Positions 23,789 through 33,538 are shown, counted from the first letter of the stretch. The stretch is DNA of 47,307 nucleotides from Collimonas antrihumi (GCF_018304965.1 NZ_JAGQED010000032.1:1-47307), one strand, 5' to 3'. The notes: generated by a model not told the origin, from the letters alone. A program made the numbers and translations.

Positions 23789-24700
23789 ATGAATCCTCAA
23801 GAACTCAAACAAGTACTTTCCTCCGGCTTGCTGTCTTTCCCGATTACCGATTTCGATGTGCAGGGCAATTTCCGCCCGAGCACCTACGCGGAACGACTTG
23901 AATGGCTGGCTCCCTACGGCGCGAGCGCCTTGTTTGTCGCAGGCGGCACAGGTGAGTTCTTTTCGCTCACGACCTCCGAATATTCCGACGTAGTACGGCT
24001 GGCGGTAGAAACCTGCCATGGTAAAGTACCGATCCTGGCCGGCGCCGGCGGCCCGACCCGCACCGCCATCGCGTCCGCACAAGAAGCCGAACGCCTGGGC
24101 GCGCAAGGCATCCTGCTGATGCCGCATTACCTGACCGAAGCATCGCAAGACGGTTTGGTAGCCCACGTCGAAGCCATCTGCAATTCAGTCAAATTCGGCG
24201 TCGTCGTGTACAACCGCGGCATCTGCCGCCTGAATGCGGATTCGATGGAGTTGCTGGCCGCACGCTGCCCTAACCTGATCGGCTTCAAGGACGGCATCGG
24301 CGACATCGAACTGATGGTATCGATACGCCGCCGCCTCGGCGATCGCCTGACTTATTTGGGCGGCTTGCCGACTGCAGAATTGTTTGCCGCACCGTACAAG
24401 GCACTCGGCGTACCGGTTTATTCGTCAGCCGTATTCAATTTCCTGCCGAAGATGGCGATCGATTTTTATACTGCAGTCAAGAACGATGACCACGCCACCA
24501 CAGAACGTTTGATAGATAGCTTCTTCCTGCCTTACCTGGCAATCCGCAACAAGAAAGCCGGTTATGCGGTCAGCATCGTCAAAGCCGGTGCAACCATTGT
24601 CGGTCATGATGGTGGTCCGGTGCGTACGCCGTTGATTGATCTGAATGCGGAAGAATGTGAACAATTGAAGGCATTGATTTTGGCGCAAGGGGCGCAGTAA
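23789..24700 (+). CDS. kdgD: 5-dehydro-4-deoxyglucarate dehydratase
   Basis: A 303-residue TIM-barrel enzyme of the DHDPS/NAL family with the glucarate-pathway signature: [15 protein letters not shown] at the N-terminus, [14 protein letters not shown] for substrate binding, Tyr141 in VVVYNRGIC and the Schiff-base Lys167 in IGFKDGIGD. It converts 5-dehydro-4-deoxy-D-glucarate to 2,5-dioxopentanoate (2-oxoglutarate semialdehyde) with loss of water and CO2. That is the step after GarD and before the dehydrogenase encoded next. The protein is cytoplasmic. The ribosome site is weak (GAGACC before ATG 23789). Expression probably responds to operator B. Confidence 0.95.
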   Translation: MNPQELKQVLSSGLLSFPITDFDVQGNFRPSTYAERLEWLAPYGASALFVAGGTGEFFSLTTSEYSDVVRLAVETCHGKVPILAGAGGPTRTAIASAQEAERLGAQGILLMPHYLTEASQDGLVAHVEAICNSVKFGVVVYNRGICRLNADSMELLAARCPNLIGFKDGIGDIELMVSIRRRLGDRLTYLGGLPTAELFAAPYKALGVPVYSSAVFNFLPKMAIDFYTAVKNDDHATTERLIDSFFLPYLAIRNKKAGYAVSIVKAGATIVGHDGGPVRTPLIDLNAEECEQLKALILAQGAQ

Positions 24701-24742
24701 TTAACAAACAGGCAACGGCGTTTACTCCGTGGCCCGTTAAAA

Positions 24743-24794
24743 GGGGTCAGAGTAATTTACGACGATACGACTGACGTAAAAAAACTCTGACCCC
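24743..24794. repeat. REP/MITE-like inverted repeat
   Basis: GGGGTCAGAGT (24743-24753) and ACTCTGACCCC (24784-24794) are a perfect 11-bp inverted repeat. An inner pair TTACG/CGTAA gives a ~50-base hairpin. Elements with GGGGTCAGAGT ends are common dispersed repeats in beta-proteobacterial genomes and may be moved by REP-associated transposases. It lies between the dehydratase and dehydrogenase genes and could end or stabilise their shared transcript. Confidence 0.75.
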
Positions 24795-24877
24795 ATTTAA
24801 CTACGTTTGCGGCGGGGCGAAGTAACTGCTTTTGCGGTGACGCAAAAAATCGAACATTTGTATATCGAGGAAAATAA

Positions 24878-26455
24878 ATGAACATCACTGGTGAAATGCT
24901 TATCGGCCAATCCAGCGTACGCGGCGCCGAAGGCACGCTACGCGCAATCAATCCCGCCACCAATGAAAAGATCGGCCCCGATTTCCGCGTCGGCGGAGCC
25001 GCAGAGGTAGACCGCGCCTGCACCCTGGCGCAACAAGCTTTCGACATCTATCGCGAAACCACCCCGCAACAACGCGCAGAATTCCTCGAAGAAATCGCCA
25101 ACGGCATCCTGGCGCTCGGACCAGCGTTAATCGAACGCGCAGCGCAAGAGTCCGGCCTGCCAACCGCCCGCCTGGAAGGCGAACGCGGCCGCACCGTAGG
25201 CCAGTTACGCCTGTTCGCCACAGTAGTACGCGCCGGAAACCACCTAAGCGCCACCCTCGATTCAGCACTACCCGACCGCACCCCGCCACGCTCCGATCTA
25301 CGCCTGCGCAAGATCGCCATCGGCCCGGTCGCCGTATTTGGCGCCAGCAATTTCCCGCTAGCATTCTCGGTAGCCGGCGGCGACACCGCCGCGGCATTCG
25401 CCGCCGGCTGCCCGGTGGTAGTCAAGACGCACAACGCCCATCCAGGAACCTCGGAACTGGTCGGCCGCGTAATTCAACAGGCAGTCGCTACCTGCAAAAT
25501 GCCTGAAGGCGTGTTCTCCCTGATCATCGGCAACGGCAACGAAGTCGGCCACGCATTAGTCAGCCACCCAGCCATCAAAGCAGTCGGCTTTACCGGCTCG
25601 CGTCAAGGCGGCCTGGCGCTGATGCGCGCAGCAGCACAACGACGCGAACCGATTCCCGTGTACGCCGAAATGAGCAGTATCAATCCCATGTTCCTGCTGC
25701 CGCATGCATTAGCGGCACGGGCATCGCAAATCGGCAGCGCTTTCGTCGATTCGCTGACCATGGGCGTAGGACAGTTCTGCACCAATCCGGGTCTGGTAAT
25801 CGGCTTGGCAGGGGAACACCTGTCGCAGTTTCAAGAAGCCGCATCGCATGCACTACAAGCCAAGGCCGCCGGCACCATGCTCACACCTGGCATCCACAGC
25901 GCCTATGTCACCGGCGTCGAACGCATGAGCGCAGTTGCCGGCGTCACCACTCTCGGCCAAGGTCTGCCGGCAGGTGCCCCATGCGCCGCCCAGGCTACAT
26001 TGTTTGCCACCGATGCCGCAACCTTCCTGGCGACCGGACAGCTGGAAGATGAAATCTTCGGCCCCAGCTCATTGATTGTCGCCTGCCAGAACGAAGAAGA
26101 AATGCGCGCCGTAGCCGAACACCTGGCCGGCCAGCTGACCGCCACGCTGCAGCTCGATAATGAAGATCACGCACTGGCCAGGAAACTGCTGCCAACACTG
26201 GAACGCAAAGCCGGCCGCATCCTGGTGAACGGTTATCCAACCGGCGTTGAAGTGTCTTACGCGATGGTGCATGGCGGCCCGTTCCCCGCAACTTCGGACA
26301 GCCGCAGCACCTCAGTCGGCGCCAGCGCCATCGATCGCTTCCTGCGGCCGGTGTGCTATCAGGACTTTCCCGCAGATTTACTGCCGACAGCCGTGCAAGA
26401 CGGTAACCCCCTTGGATTGACGCGACTGATGGATGGGAACTTGATCAAGCTCTAA
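24878..26455 (+). CDS. 2-oxoglutarate semialdehyde dehydrogenase (NADP+-type aldehyde dehydrogenase)
   Basis: A 525-residue aldehyde dehydrogenase of the KGSADH type III group. Catalytic Cys301 is in VGVGQFCTNPG, general-base Glu264 in YAEMSSINP, oxyanion Asn158 in GASNFPLAFS, and cofactor Lys183 in VVKTHNAHP. The N-terminus TLRAINPATNEKIGPDF and the long C-terminal part (HGGPFPATSDSRSTSVG) fit this subgroup. It oxidises 2,5-dioxopentanoate to 2-oxoglutarate, feeding the TCA cycle and completing the galactarate pathway. The start ATG 24878 follows GAGG at 7 bp. The first half uses many A-ending codons (GTA, CTA, TTA) compared with its neighbours. A strong terminator follows. Confidence 0.93.
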   Translation: MNITGEMLIGQSSVRGAEGTLRAINPATNEKIGPDFRVGGAAEVDRACTLAQQAFDIYRETTPQQRAEFLEEIANGILALGPALIERAAQESGLPTARLEGERGRTVGQLRLFATVVRAGNHLSATLDSALPDRTPPRSDLRLRKIAIGPVAVFGASNFPLAFSVAGGDTAAAFAAGCPVVVKTHNAHPGTSELVGRVIQQAVATCKMPEGVFSLIIGNGNEVGHALVSHPAIKAVGFTGSRQGGLALMRAAAQRREPIPVYAEMSSINPMFLLPHALAARASQIGSAFVDSLTMGVGQFCTNPGLVIGLAGEHLSQFQEAASHALQAKAAGTMLTPGIHSAYVTGVERMSAVAGVTTLGQGLPAGAPCAAQATLFATDAATFLATGQLEDEIFGPSSLIVACQNEEEMRAVAEHLAGQLTATLQLDNEDHALARKLLPTLERKAGRILVNGYPTGVEVSYAMVHGGPFPATSDSRSTSVGASAIDRFLRPVCYQDFPADLLPTAVQDGNPLGLTRLMDGNLIKL

Positions 26456-26488
26456 AAGGGCAATTCGACTCGAACTCGATCGTGCATG

Positions 26489-26525
26489 CGGGACTACGCG
26501 AAATTCTTTCGCGCAGTCCCGTTTT
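26489..26525 (+). terminator. Rho-independent terminator after the dehydrogenase gene
   Basis: CGGGACTACGCGAAA pairs with TTTCGCGCAGTCCCG (one A-C mismatch), with loop TTCT-like bases, followed by TTTT (26522-26525). The 14-of-15-bp stem lies 33 bp after the stop and closes the galactarate locus. It may also serve the opposing small membrane-protein gene, which ends at 26535. Confidence 0.88.
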
Positions 26526-26534
26526 AACACAGCA

Positions 26535-26810
26535 TCAGGAATTTTCAATTTCCGAGACAGTGAATTCAATACCGCCAACCCATTTTGCAATGAGGTTGTA
26601 AATCCATGCGCCAATCGCTGTGAAAATGAAACCGAAGATTGCATAAAGAAACGGCAGTATGAACATCACGCCCGTCGGTGCTTTAGGTCCGGGCATAAAT
26701 GCATAAAGCAAACTCATGAGAGCAATCATCGGCAAAGAAATAGCGAAATAAAGAATTGCCAAGACTTTGGCGGTTTGAAACGGTGAAATACTGGAAATTT
26801 GTTTTTTCAT
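26535..26810 (-). CDS. Small integral membrane protein (DUF3566-like)
   Basis: A 91-residue protein. After SISPFQTAKVLAILYFAIS comes a first hydrophobic segment (~14-40), then a Pro/Gly linker (FMPGPKAPTG) and a second segment (~46-75, FILPFLYAIFGFIFTAIGAWIYNLIA), ending KWVGGIEFTVSEIE. This two-segment layout with the KxxGGIEF ending is common to small bacterial membrane proteins of unknown function, and both ends should face the cytoplasm. It starts at ATG 26810, with A-rich sequence and AGGGAAAAA before it. No functional link with its neighbours is visible. Confidence 0.75.
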   Translation of the reverse strand: MKKQISSISPFQTAKVLAILYFAISLPMIALMSLLYAFMPGPKAPTGVMFILPFLYAIFGFIFTAIGAWIYNLIAKWVGGIEFTVSEIENS

Positions 26811-26877
26811 GCTTTATTTTTCCCTTTTAAATGCCCGGATCGACCTTGCGATAAACGCCGATCCGGAACTTGCACGA

Positions 26878-28020
<1,143 letters not shown>

Positions 28021-28088
28021 TTGTATCTCCCTTGGTATGGATGGTTGATCAGCTTGCTACTGGTCTGCTAGTTGGTTGCATTGGTTAC

Positions 28089-29009
28089 TTAACTTGCACC
28101 CGGTTTAAAAGGCTTGCCCAACGAAGCCGGCATGTTCAGGCGAATCCAGTCCGGATTACGTGAAATCAACGCCAGCACCACGATGGTTGCTACATACGGC
28201 AGCATCGACAAGATTTGCGAAGGCAGCGTCACTCCTATGCCCTGCAGGTAAAACTGCAGAATGGTGACACCACCGAACAGCAGTGCGCCGAGCAGCACAC
28301 GGATCGGACGCCAGGTGGCAAACGCAGTCAAGGCCAGTGCAATCCAGCCACGGCCGGAAACCAGGCCTTCGACCCACATCGGCGTATACACCAGCGACAG
28401 ATAGGCGCCGGCCAGCCCGCAGCAAGCGCCACCGAACATCAGCGCGGCAAACCGGATCCAGCGCACCGGATAACCCAGGGCATGCGCCGATTCCGGCGAT
28501 TCACCGACGGCGCGCAGGATCAGGCCGGCACGGGTGCGGTAAATGAACCAGGCAATCGCCGCACACAACAGCAGCGACAGATAGCTCATCCAATGCTGCT
28601 GGAACAGTGCCTGGCCTAGAAACGGGATGTCCTTGAGTACAGGGATAGACAGCGTTTGCGACGGTAACGCCAGGCCGACAAAGCGCTGGCCGATAAAGGC
28701 CGACAAGCCGGCGCCGAAAATCGACAGCGCCAACCCGGTGGCAACCTGGTTGGTCGCCAGTACCAGCGCCAGCCAGGAAAACAGCGCCGCCATCAAGACC
28801 CCGCTGAGCGCGCCGGCCATGAACCCGAGCATCGGGCTATGCGTGGTGTAGCCGACCGCGAAGCCGGCGATGGCGGCGACCAGCATCATGCCTTCCGCGC
28901 CGAGATTGAGGACACCCGCACGCTCGTTGATCAGCAGGCCGAGCGCCGCCAGCAGCAACGGCGTTCCAGCATTGATCGAGGCGGCGATAAGAGAAGCGAA
29001 TTGTTCCAT
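28089..29009 (-). CDS. ABC transporter permease (BMP/nucleoside type, second subunit)
   Basis: A 306-residue integral membrane protein of the BPD_transp_2 family with about eight to nine hydrophobic segments. Characteristic are LINERAGVLNLGAEGMMLVAAIAGF, GALSGVLMAALFSWLALVLATNQVATGLALSIFGAGLS and LGYPVRWIRFAALMFGGACCGLAGAYLSL. These match the shorter permease (YufQ/NupQ-like) of nucleoside importers. It pairs with the permease encoded 2 bp upstream. The start ATG 29009 immediately follows that gene's stop, so they are translationally coupled. Confidence 0.93.
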   Translation of the reverse strand: MEQFASLIAASINAGTPLLLAALGLLINERAGVLNLGAEGMMLVAAIAGFAVGYTTHSPMLGFMAGALSGVLMAALFSWLALVLATNQVATGLALSIFGAGLSAFIGQRFVGLALPSQTLSIPVLKDIPFLGQALFQQHWMSYLSLLLCAAIAWFIYRTRAGLILRAVGESPESAHALGYPVRWIRFAALMFGGACCGLAGAYLSLVYTPMWVEGLVSGRGWIALALTAFATWRPIRVLLGALLFGGVTILQFYLQGIGVTLPSQILSMLPYVATIVVLALISRNPDWIRLNMPASLGKPFKPGAS

Positions 29010-29011
29010 GT

Positions 29012-30100
29012 TTAAACCTCGACTTTCCGGCGCAGACGATAATCGATCAAGGTATCGCTGGCCAACAGCAGGAACAGCAACATGCCCTGGAACACGCCGG
29101 TGATTGCCGATGGCAGGCCGAGCCGCGATTGCGCCAGTTCACCGCCCAGATAGAGTAGCGACATCACCAGCCCGCCCAGCACCGCGCCGACCGGATGCAG
29201 ACGCCCGATAAAGGCGACGATGATGGCGGCGAAGCCGTAGCCCGGCGACACCGACGGCAGCAACTGGCCGATCGGACCGGCAATTTCAAACGCTCCCGCC
29301 AGGCCGGCGAAACTGCCGGAAATCAACAACGAGGTCCACAATGCGCTACGGCTGGAAAAACCGGCATAACGCGCCGCGTGAGGTGCGGTGCCGCCGACAA
29401 ACAGCGAAAAGCCGCGCAAGCTGCGCGTCACGAACACCGTCATCACGGCCGCCAGCACCAGCGTGACGACAAAGCCGATATGCAGGCGTGTCCCGCTGAT
29501 CAGTTCCGGCAGCATGAACTCGCTGGAGAACACTTTCGATTGCGGGAAGTTCATGCCGTTCGGATCTTTCAACGGCCCGTTGACCGCATACATCAGCAGT
29601 AATTGCGCGACGTAGGTCAGCATCAGCGAAACCAGGATTTCGTTGGCGTTGAAACGGTCACGCAACAACGCCGTAATACTGGCCCAGAAAGCGCCGCCGA
29701 AAATACCGGCGACGATCATCAGTAACAAGCCGATGCCGCCGGGAATCGCATGCCCAGGCACATCGATCAGCACCAGCGCGCCGCCGGCAAACAGCGCGCC
29801 GACAGTGAATTGTCCTTCGGCGCCGATGTTCCAGACATTGGCGCGAAAGCATACCGCCAGGCCCAGCGCACACAATATCAGCGGGATCGATTTCAGCAGC
29901 AGCTCGCTGATGGCGCGCTTGCCGTTGAAAGGATCGATCAGGAATACTTTCAAGCCGGCCAGCGGATCCTTGCCCAGCGCAATGAACAGCAATGCGCCAA
30001 GCAACATGGTCATCACAATCGCAATCAGCGGCGACAGATACGTCATCGAACGCGATGGCGTGCCGCGCAGCTCCAGTTTCCATGGCCACAAATTACGCAT
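29012..30100 (-). CDS. ABC transporter permease (BMP/nucleoside type, first subunit)
   Basis: A 362-residue BPD_transp_2 permease (YufP/NupP-like) with about nine hydrophobic segments after the N-terminal MRNLWPWKLELRGTPSRSMTYL. Family motifs: LLKSIPLILCALGLAVCFRANVWNIGAEGQFTVGALFAGG, FNANEILVSLMLTYVAQLLLMY and GYGFAAIIVAFIGRLHPVGAVLGGL. ATG 30100 is chosen because AGGAGG lies six bases before it. The open frame runs to 30142, but that part is inside the ATPase gene and unlike the family. It overlaps the ATPase stop by 8 bp. Confidence 0.93.
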   Translation of the reverse strand: MRNLWPWKLELRGTPSRSMTYLSPLIAIVMTMLLGALLFIALGKDPLAGLKVFLIDPFNGKRAISELLLKSIPLILCALGLAVCFRANVWNIGAEGQFTVGALFAGGALVLIDVPGHAIPGGIGLLLMIVAGIFGGAFWASITALLRDRFNANEILVSLMLTYVAQLLLMYAVNGPLKDPNGMNFPQSKVFSSEFMLPELISGTRLHIGFVVTLVLAAVMTVFVTRSLRGFSLFVGGTAPHAARYAGFSSRSALWTSLLISGSFAGLAGAFEIAGPIGQLLPSVSPGYGFAAIIVAFIGRLHPVGAVLGGLVMSLLYLGGELAQSRLGLPSAITGVFQGMLLFLLLASDTLIDYRLRRKVEV

Positions 30101-31640
30101 GCGCGGCCTCCTGACCATCTGGCCCGTCCTGCCACAGGCCACTCATCCACAAACCGACTTGCTCACGGGTAGCCTGCTCGATCTGGATCGACGGTGACAG
30201 TTTGCCCTTGGCAATCACGTGCAGCCGGTCGCACAGGGCAAACAATTCATCGAGCTCTTCAGAAATGATCAGCACCGCACAACCTTCCTTTTTCAACGCC
30301 AGGATTTCCGCGTGAATTTGCGCCGCGGCGCCCACATCCACGCCCCAGGTCGGCTGCGCCACGATGAATACGCTCGGCTTGCGGTCCAGCTCGCGGCCGA
30401 CGATGAATTTCTGCAGATTGCCGCCGGACAGACTTTTAGCCAGCGCATCGGGGCCGCTCGCCTTGACTTTGAAGCCTGTAATGATAGCTGCGGCAGCATT
30501 GCGGGTGTAAGCAAAATCGATCATGCCGCGTTTGACGTAAGGGGTCTTCTGATGCGACAACAGCATGTTGGCGGCCAGCGACATGGTCGGCACCGCACCG
30601 CGGCCCAGTCTTTCCTCCGGCACCAGTCCGAGGCCGAGCGCGCGGCGCGGGTTAGGTGCAAGGTGACCGGCGGCACGACCGGCCAGCATCAGCATAGTGG
30701 GCGCAGCGCGCTGATCTTCGCCGGACAGCGCAGCCAGCAATTCCTGCTGGCCGTTGCCGGAGACACCTGCGATACCGACGATCTCACCGGCCCGCACTTC
30801 GCATTCGATATTGTGCAGCTCGGTGGCGAACAGATGCGCTTTCGGCAAACTAAGGCGGTTGATATGCAGCTTGCGCTCGCTGCGTTGCGAATCTGGATTA
30901 CGTTCGCGCTGCAAGCGCACCAGCTCATCGCCAATCATCATGCGCGACAAACCGGCGCTGGTTTCGTTGCGCGGATCGCAGTTACCGGTGACCCTGCCGT
31001 TGCGCATCACCGTGGCGATGTGGCACAGGGCGCGGATTTCATCGAGCTTGTGGCTGATGTAGAGTATGCTGCAGCCTTCGGCGGCCAGCTTGCGCAGGGT
31101 GACGAACAGTTTGTCTACCGCCTGTGGCGTCAATACTGAGGTTGGCTCATCAAGGATCAGCAGTTGCGGATTGGTCAGCAAAGCGCGTACGATTTCCACC
31201 CGCTGGCGTTCGCCTACCGACAGCGTATGCACATGGCGATGCGGCTCCAGCTCCAAACCGTATTTTTCGCCGGTCTGTCGGATTTGCGCGACCAACTCCG
31301 GCATGCTGACATCAGATGCCATGCCGAGAGCGATGTTTTCCGCCACGGTCAGCGTATCGAACAAGGAAAAATGCTGGAACACCATGGCGATGCCGAGCTT
31401 GCGCGCCACATGCGGATTGGCGATATGCACTTGCTCGCCGTTCCAGAAAATCTCGCCGGCATCCGGTTTCACCGTGCCGAAAATAATCTTCATCAAGGTC
31501 GATTTACCGGCGCCGTTCTCGCCGAGAACAGCATGAATTTCGCCGGGGGCAACGCACAGATTGATATCGTCATTCGCCAGCACGCCTGGATAGGCTTTGC
31601 GGATATGGGCGATTTCCAGACGCGGTATGGTTGAAGTCAC
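30093..31640 (-). CDS. ABC transporter ATP-binding protein with two ATPase domains (BMP/nucleoside type)
   Basis: A 515-residue tandem ATPase. Domain 1 has Walker A GENGAGKST, Q-loop VFQHFSLFDTLTVAENIALG, signature LSVGERQRVEIV, Walker B LLILDEPTSVLTP and switch ISHKLDEI. Domain 2 has a degenerate Walker A (VSGNGQQELLAAL), signature LSGGNLQKFIVGREL and PSVFIVAQPTWGVDVGAA, as in sugar and nucleoside importers where one site is catalytically weak. It drives the two permeases encoded after it. The start is GTG 31640 (MTSTIPRLEI) with a poor ribosome site (AAAGAAAG). It is the first gene of the operon, divergent from a GntR regulator. Confidence 0.93.
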   Translation of the reverse strand: MTSTIPRLEIAHIRKAYPGVLANDDINLCVAPGEIHAVLGENGAGKSTLMKIIFGTVKPDAGEIFWNGEQVHIANPHVARKLGIAMVFQHFSLFDTLTVAENIALGMASDVSMPELVAQIRQTGEKYGLELEPHRHVHTLSVGERQRVEIVRALLTNPQLLILDEPTSVLTPQAVDKLFVTLRKLAAEGCSILYISHKLDEIRALCHIATVMRNGRVTGNCDPRNETSAGLSRMMIGDELVRLQRERNPDSQRSERKLHINRLSLPKAHLFATELHNIECEVRAGEIVGIAGVSGNGQQELLAALSGEDQRAAPTMLMLAGRAAGHLAPNPRRALGLGLVPEERLGRGAVPTMSLAANMLLSHQKTPYVKRGMIDFAYTRNAAAAIITGFKVKASGPDALAKSLSGGNLQKFIVGRELDRKPSVFIVAQPTWGVDVGAAAQIHAEILALKKEGCAVLIISEELDELFALCDRLHVIAKGKLSPSIQIEQATREQVGLWMSGLWQDGPDGQEAAHA

Positions 31641-31938
31641 TTTCTTTTGCCTGTACCAGTAAAAGACTGTTGCAAAATGATTCCAGCGTTGCTGCAGCGT
31701 TGTTACCTTACCGTCCTGCGTGCGCGTTTCAGCGCATGCGATGCTAGCAACATGCTACATCAATTCCTATGCTTATCGCCGACTTAAAATGCAATGATTT
31801 GCCGGCATAAAGTCCTTACAAAAGCAAACTGCATGCCAGAGGCCGATACGGGAAGGCTGAAAGCATCTGGCGCGGTTTGTGCCTGTGATTTTGCGGTAGC
31901 ATGAGCACAGGCTTGCAATCCAAACGGAAATGAGACCC
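31641..31938. other. Divergent promoter region (transporter operon / GntR gene)
   Basis: About 300 bp that must hold the promoters of the BMP transporter operon (minus) and the GntR regulator (plus). I found no clear palindromic operator or hairpin. The TGTATACA palindromes found after the regulator gene do not occur here. Confidence 0.4.
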
Positions 31939-32676
31939 ATGAAAAAAAAGTCTGGTAAGTCTGGCGACGCGGCTTCCGCGCCGGCCAAAGCCGTCACCAA
32001 ACGCGGCAGCGGCATTGTCGACCAAAAGATTTACGACTCCGTCCTGAAAGCGGTGATGAGCCAGCGCCTGCCGCCTGGAACCAAGCTGACCGAATCCAGC
32101 CTGTGCGACCTGTTTGCCGTCAGCCGGACCATCGTGCGCAAGGCGATCCAGCGTCTGGCGCACGATCATATTCTCGAATTGCGCCCCAACCGCGGCGCCA
32201 TCATTGCCCAGCCGACGCCTCAGGAAACGCGCGAAATCTTCGCCGCGCGGCGTGCTATCGAAGCAGCGATCGTGCCGCTGGCGGCAACCAACGCCACCCG
32301 CGCGCAAATCACTCGCTTGCGTCAGATCGTGAGAGAAGAACATGCGTCCTTTCATTCCGGCGATCACGCCAAATGGATACGCCTGGGCGGCGAGTTCCAT
32401 ATCCTGTTGTCCGAGAGCGCCGGCAATCCGGTGCTCACCCGCTTCCTGCGCGAACTGGTATCGCGCTGTTCCCTGATCATCGCGCTGTATCAGGCGCCGG
32501 GCAAGACTGCCTGCCCGAACGACGAACACGAACAACTGATCGACGCGATTGCCGCCGGCGATGCCGCGCAGGCCGTCAAAATGATGAATCACCATCTGCT
32601 CGATATCGAGCGCGCCCTGCGCCTGAGCGACGACGAACACGACGTGGACCTGGCTGAAATACTCGATATCGCATAG
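31939..32676 (+). CDS. GntR family transcriptional regulator (FCD domain)
   Basis: A 245-residue regulator. After a Lys/Ala-rich N-terminus (KKKSGKSGDAASAPAKAV) comes the winged helix IYDSVLKAVMSQRLPPGTKLTESSLCDLFAVSRTIVRKAIQRLAHDHILELRPNRGAIIA, then the FCD effector domain with EIFAARRAIEAAIVPLAA, GGEFHILLSESAGNPVLTRFL and DEHEQLIDAIAAGDAAQAVKMMNHHLLDIE. The His/Asp metal-site pattern is present. ATG 31939 is preferred over 31930 for its GAGA spacing. It is divergent from the BMP transporter operon, so it may control it in response to a purine-like ligand. TGTATACA palindromes lie just after its stop and 200 bp further on. Confidence 0.92.
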   Translation: MKKKSGKSGDAASAPAKAVTKRGSGIVDQKIYDSVLKAVMSQRLPPGTKLTESSLCDLFAVSRTIVRKAIQRLAHDHILELRPNRGAIIAQPTPQETREIFAARRAIEAAIVPLAATNATRAQITRLRQIVREEHASFHSGDHAKWIRLGGEFHILLSESAGNPVLTRFLRELVSRCSLIIALYQAPGKTACPNDEHEQLIDAIAAGDAAQAVKMMNHHLLDIERALRLSDDEHDVDLAEILDIA

Positions 32677-32696
32677 ATACCGCAGCCTCTTTAAAG

Positions 32697-32704
32697 TGTA
32701 TACA
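32697..32704. promoter_or_regulatory. TGTATACA palindrome, copy 1 (possible GntR-type site)
   Basis: A perfect 8-bp palindrome within AAGTGTATACAACTT, 20 bp after the GntR stop. TGTATACA cores are common operators of FCD-type GntR regulators. An identical copy lies exactly 200 bp downstream. Confidence 0.45.
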
Positions 32705-32714
32705 ACTTATTAAA

Positions 32715-32736
32715 ATGTGTCGCTATTCCGACACAT
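32715..32736. terminator. Perfect 8-bp hairpin after the GntR gene
   Basis: ATGTGTCG and CGACACAT pair around a 6-base loop (CTATTC). On the minus strand it is followed by TTTTAATAA, so it would act better as a terminator for leftward transcription. On the plus strand it has no T-tract. Its role is uncertain. Confidence 0.45.
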
Positions 32737-32896
32737 CGATACGCACTAATCCGGCTCTTTCCTGATCCCGGCATCCCTAATTTGGCGCGGGACTCACCAA
32801 TAAACAGCGTTATTTTTCGCCAATTATGGCCCTGCCTTGAACAACTCCAATTGCCGTTGATGCATCGCGGTCTGGCATCAAAAACGGCTTTTCATA

Positions 32897-32904
32897 TGTA
32901 TACA
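32897..32904. promoter_or_regulatory. TGTATACA palindrome, copy 2, upstream of the sigma-54 site
   Basis: The second exact copy, in ATATGTATACAATATATT, 72 bp upstream of a sigma-54-type promoter. This places a possible GntR-type site in the control region of a gene that has since been lost. Confidence 0.45.
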
Positions 32905-32975
32905 ATATATTTTCGATATAAATCGTAATTCGATTTCTTCACCATTTCTTCCATGATTCCTGCCTGGAAAAATTC

Positions 32976-32990
32976 TGGCACGGTCTTTGC
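32976..32990 (+). promoter_or_regulatory. Sigma-54 (RpoN) promoter sequence
   Basis: TGGCACGGTCTTTGC matches the sigma-54 consensus TGGCACG-N4-TTGC exactly, with GG and GC at the right spacing. The only thing it could drive is the truncated TonB-receptor remnant starting at 33122. No enhancer-binding activator gene is in the window. Confidence 0.7.
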
Positions 32991-33121
32991 GTTGACTGAA
33001 TCCGGTCCGGTCAATAGTCGAGATAGCTTCTCGATGATCTGATCTCAACTTGCGCGATGTAGGCACAACAAAAAAACAAGCAAGTTCGGTTTATCAATGT
33101 CGATACTACGGGAGTGGAAAA

Positions 33122-33314
33122 ATGGGGAAAAAAGCGAGGGCGCGCGCCCACATGCGTTGCGCACATAAAGTGGTCTTGACGCTGGGCGCAGCGCAAGGTC
33201 GAAAAGATCAAGGACGTACCGATCTCGGTGACCTTGCTCAAGGGTGAAACCCTCGATGTCCTCAACTCCGGCGGCCAGGATATTCGCGTGCTGGCGGCCA
33301 AAGTGAGCAGTTGA
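33122..33314 (+). pseudogene. TonB-dependent receptor, N-terminal remnant with deletion
   Basis: A GGGAG ribosome site precedes ATG 33122, which opens a basic, signal-like start (MGKKARARAHMRCAHKVVLTLGAA). After a frame change near 33190 the sequence in another frame reads KVEKIKDVPISVTLLKGE and LDVLNSGGQDIRVLAAKV, the plug-domain opening of TonB-dependent outer-membrane receptors. It hits a stop at 33312. More than 90% of a normal ~700-residue receptor is missing, with an internal deletion as well. It sits directly after the sigma-54 promoter, which presumably once drove it. Confidence 0.7.
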
Positions 33315-33538
33315 CAGCAGTCGGCGGCGCCTCCAACTCGATCATGCTGGGACTGGCGATATCTGCGGCATTACCCTCGCAGGCACAGGCAGCTCGACAA
33401 CCGTGGAGCGCGAAGTTAACGTGCCGCCCTTTGAAAAACTGATGATCAAACTGATGAACCAGCCGACGTCGCCTGCGCCAAAAGCGGCAGAGGCTGGGTC
33501 GGCCAAACGCTGATCAGTTCATCGCGGTGCCTGGCAGT
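33315..33538 (+). other. Unassigned, probably decayed sequence
   Basis: A plus-strand frame ending at TGA 33511-33513 reads ...GDICGITLAGTGSSTTVERE then VNVPPFEKLMIKLMNQPTSP. It has no clear start and I do not recognise it. A different frame contains a short stretch resembling a signal-peptide end (LAISAALPSQAQA). Together with the receptor remnant beside it, this looks like joined fragments left by deletions. Confidence 0.35.

Noticed and set aside
30101-30142. Longer N-terminus of the first BMP permease
   Set aside because: An ideal AGGAGG precedes ATG 30100 and the extra residues are just ATPase coding sequence in another frame.
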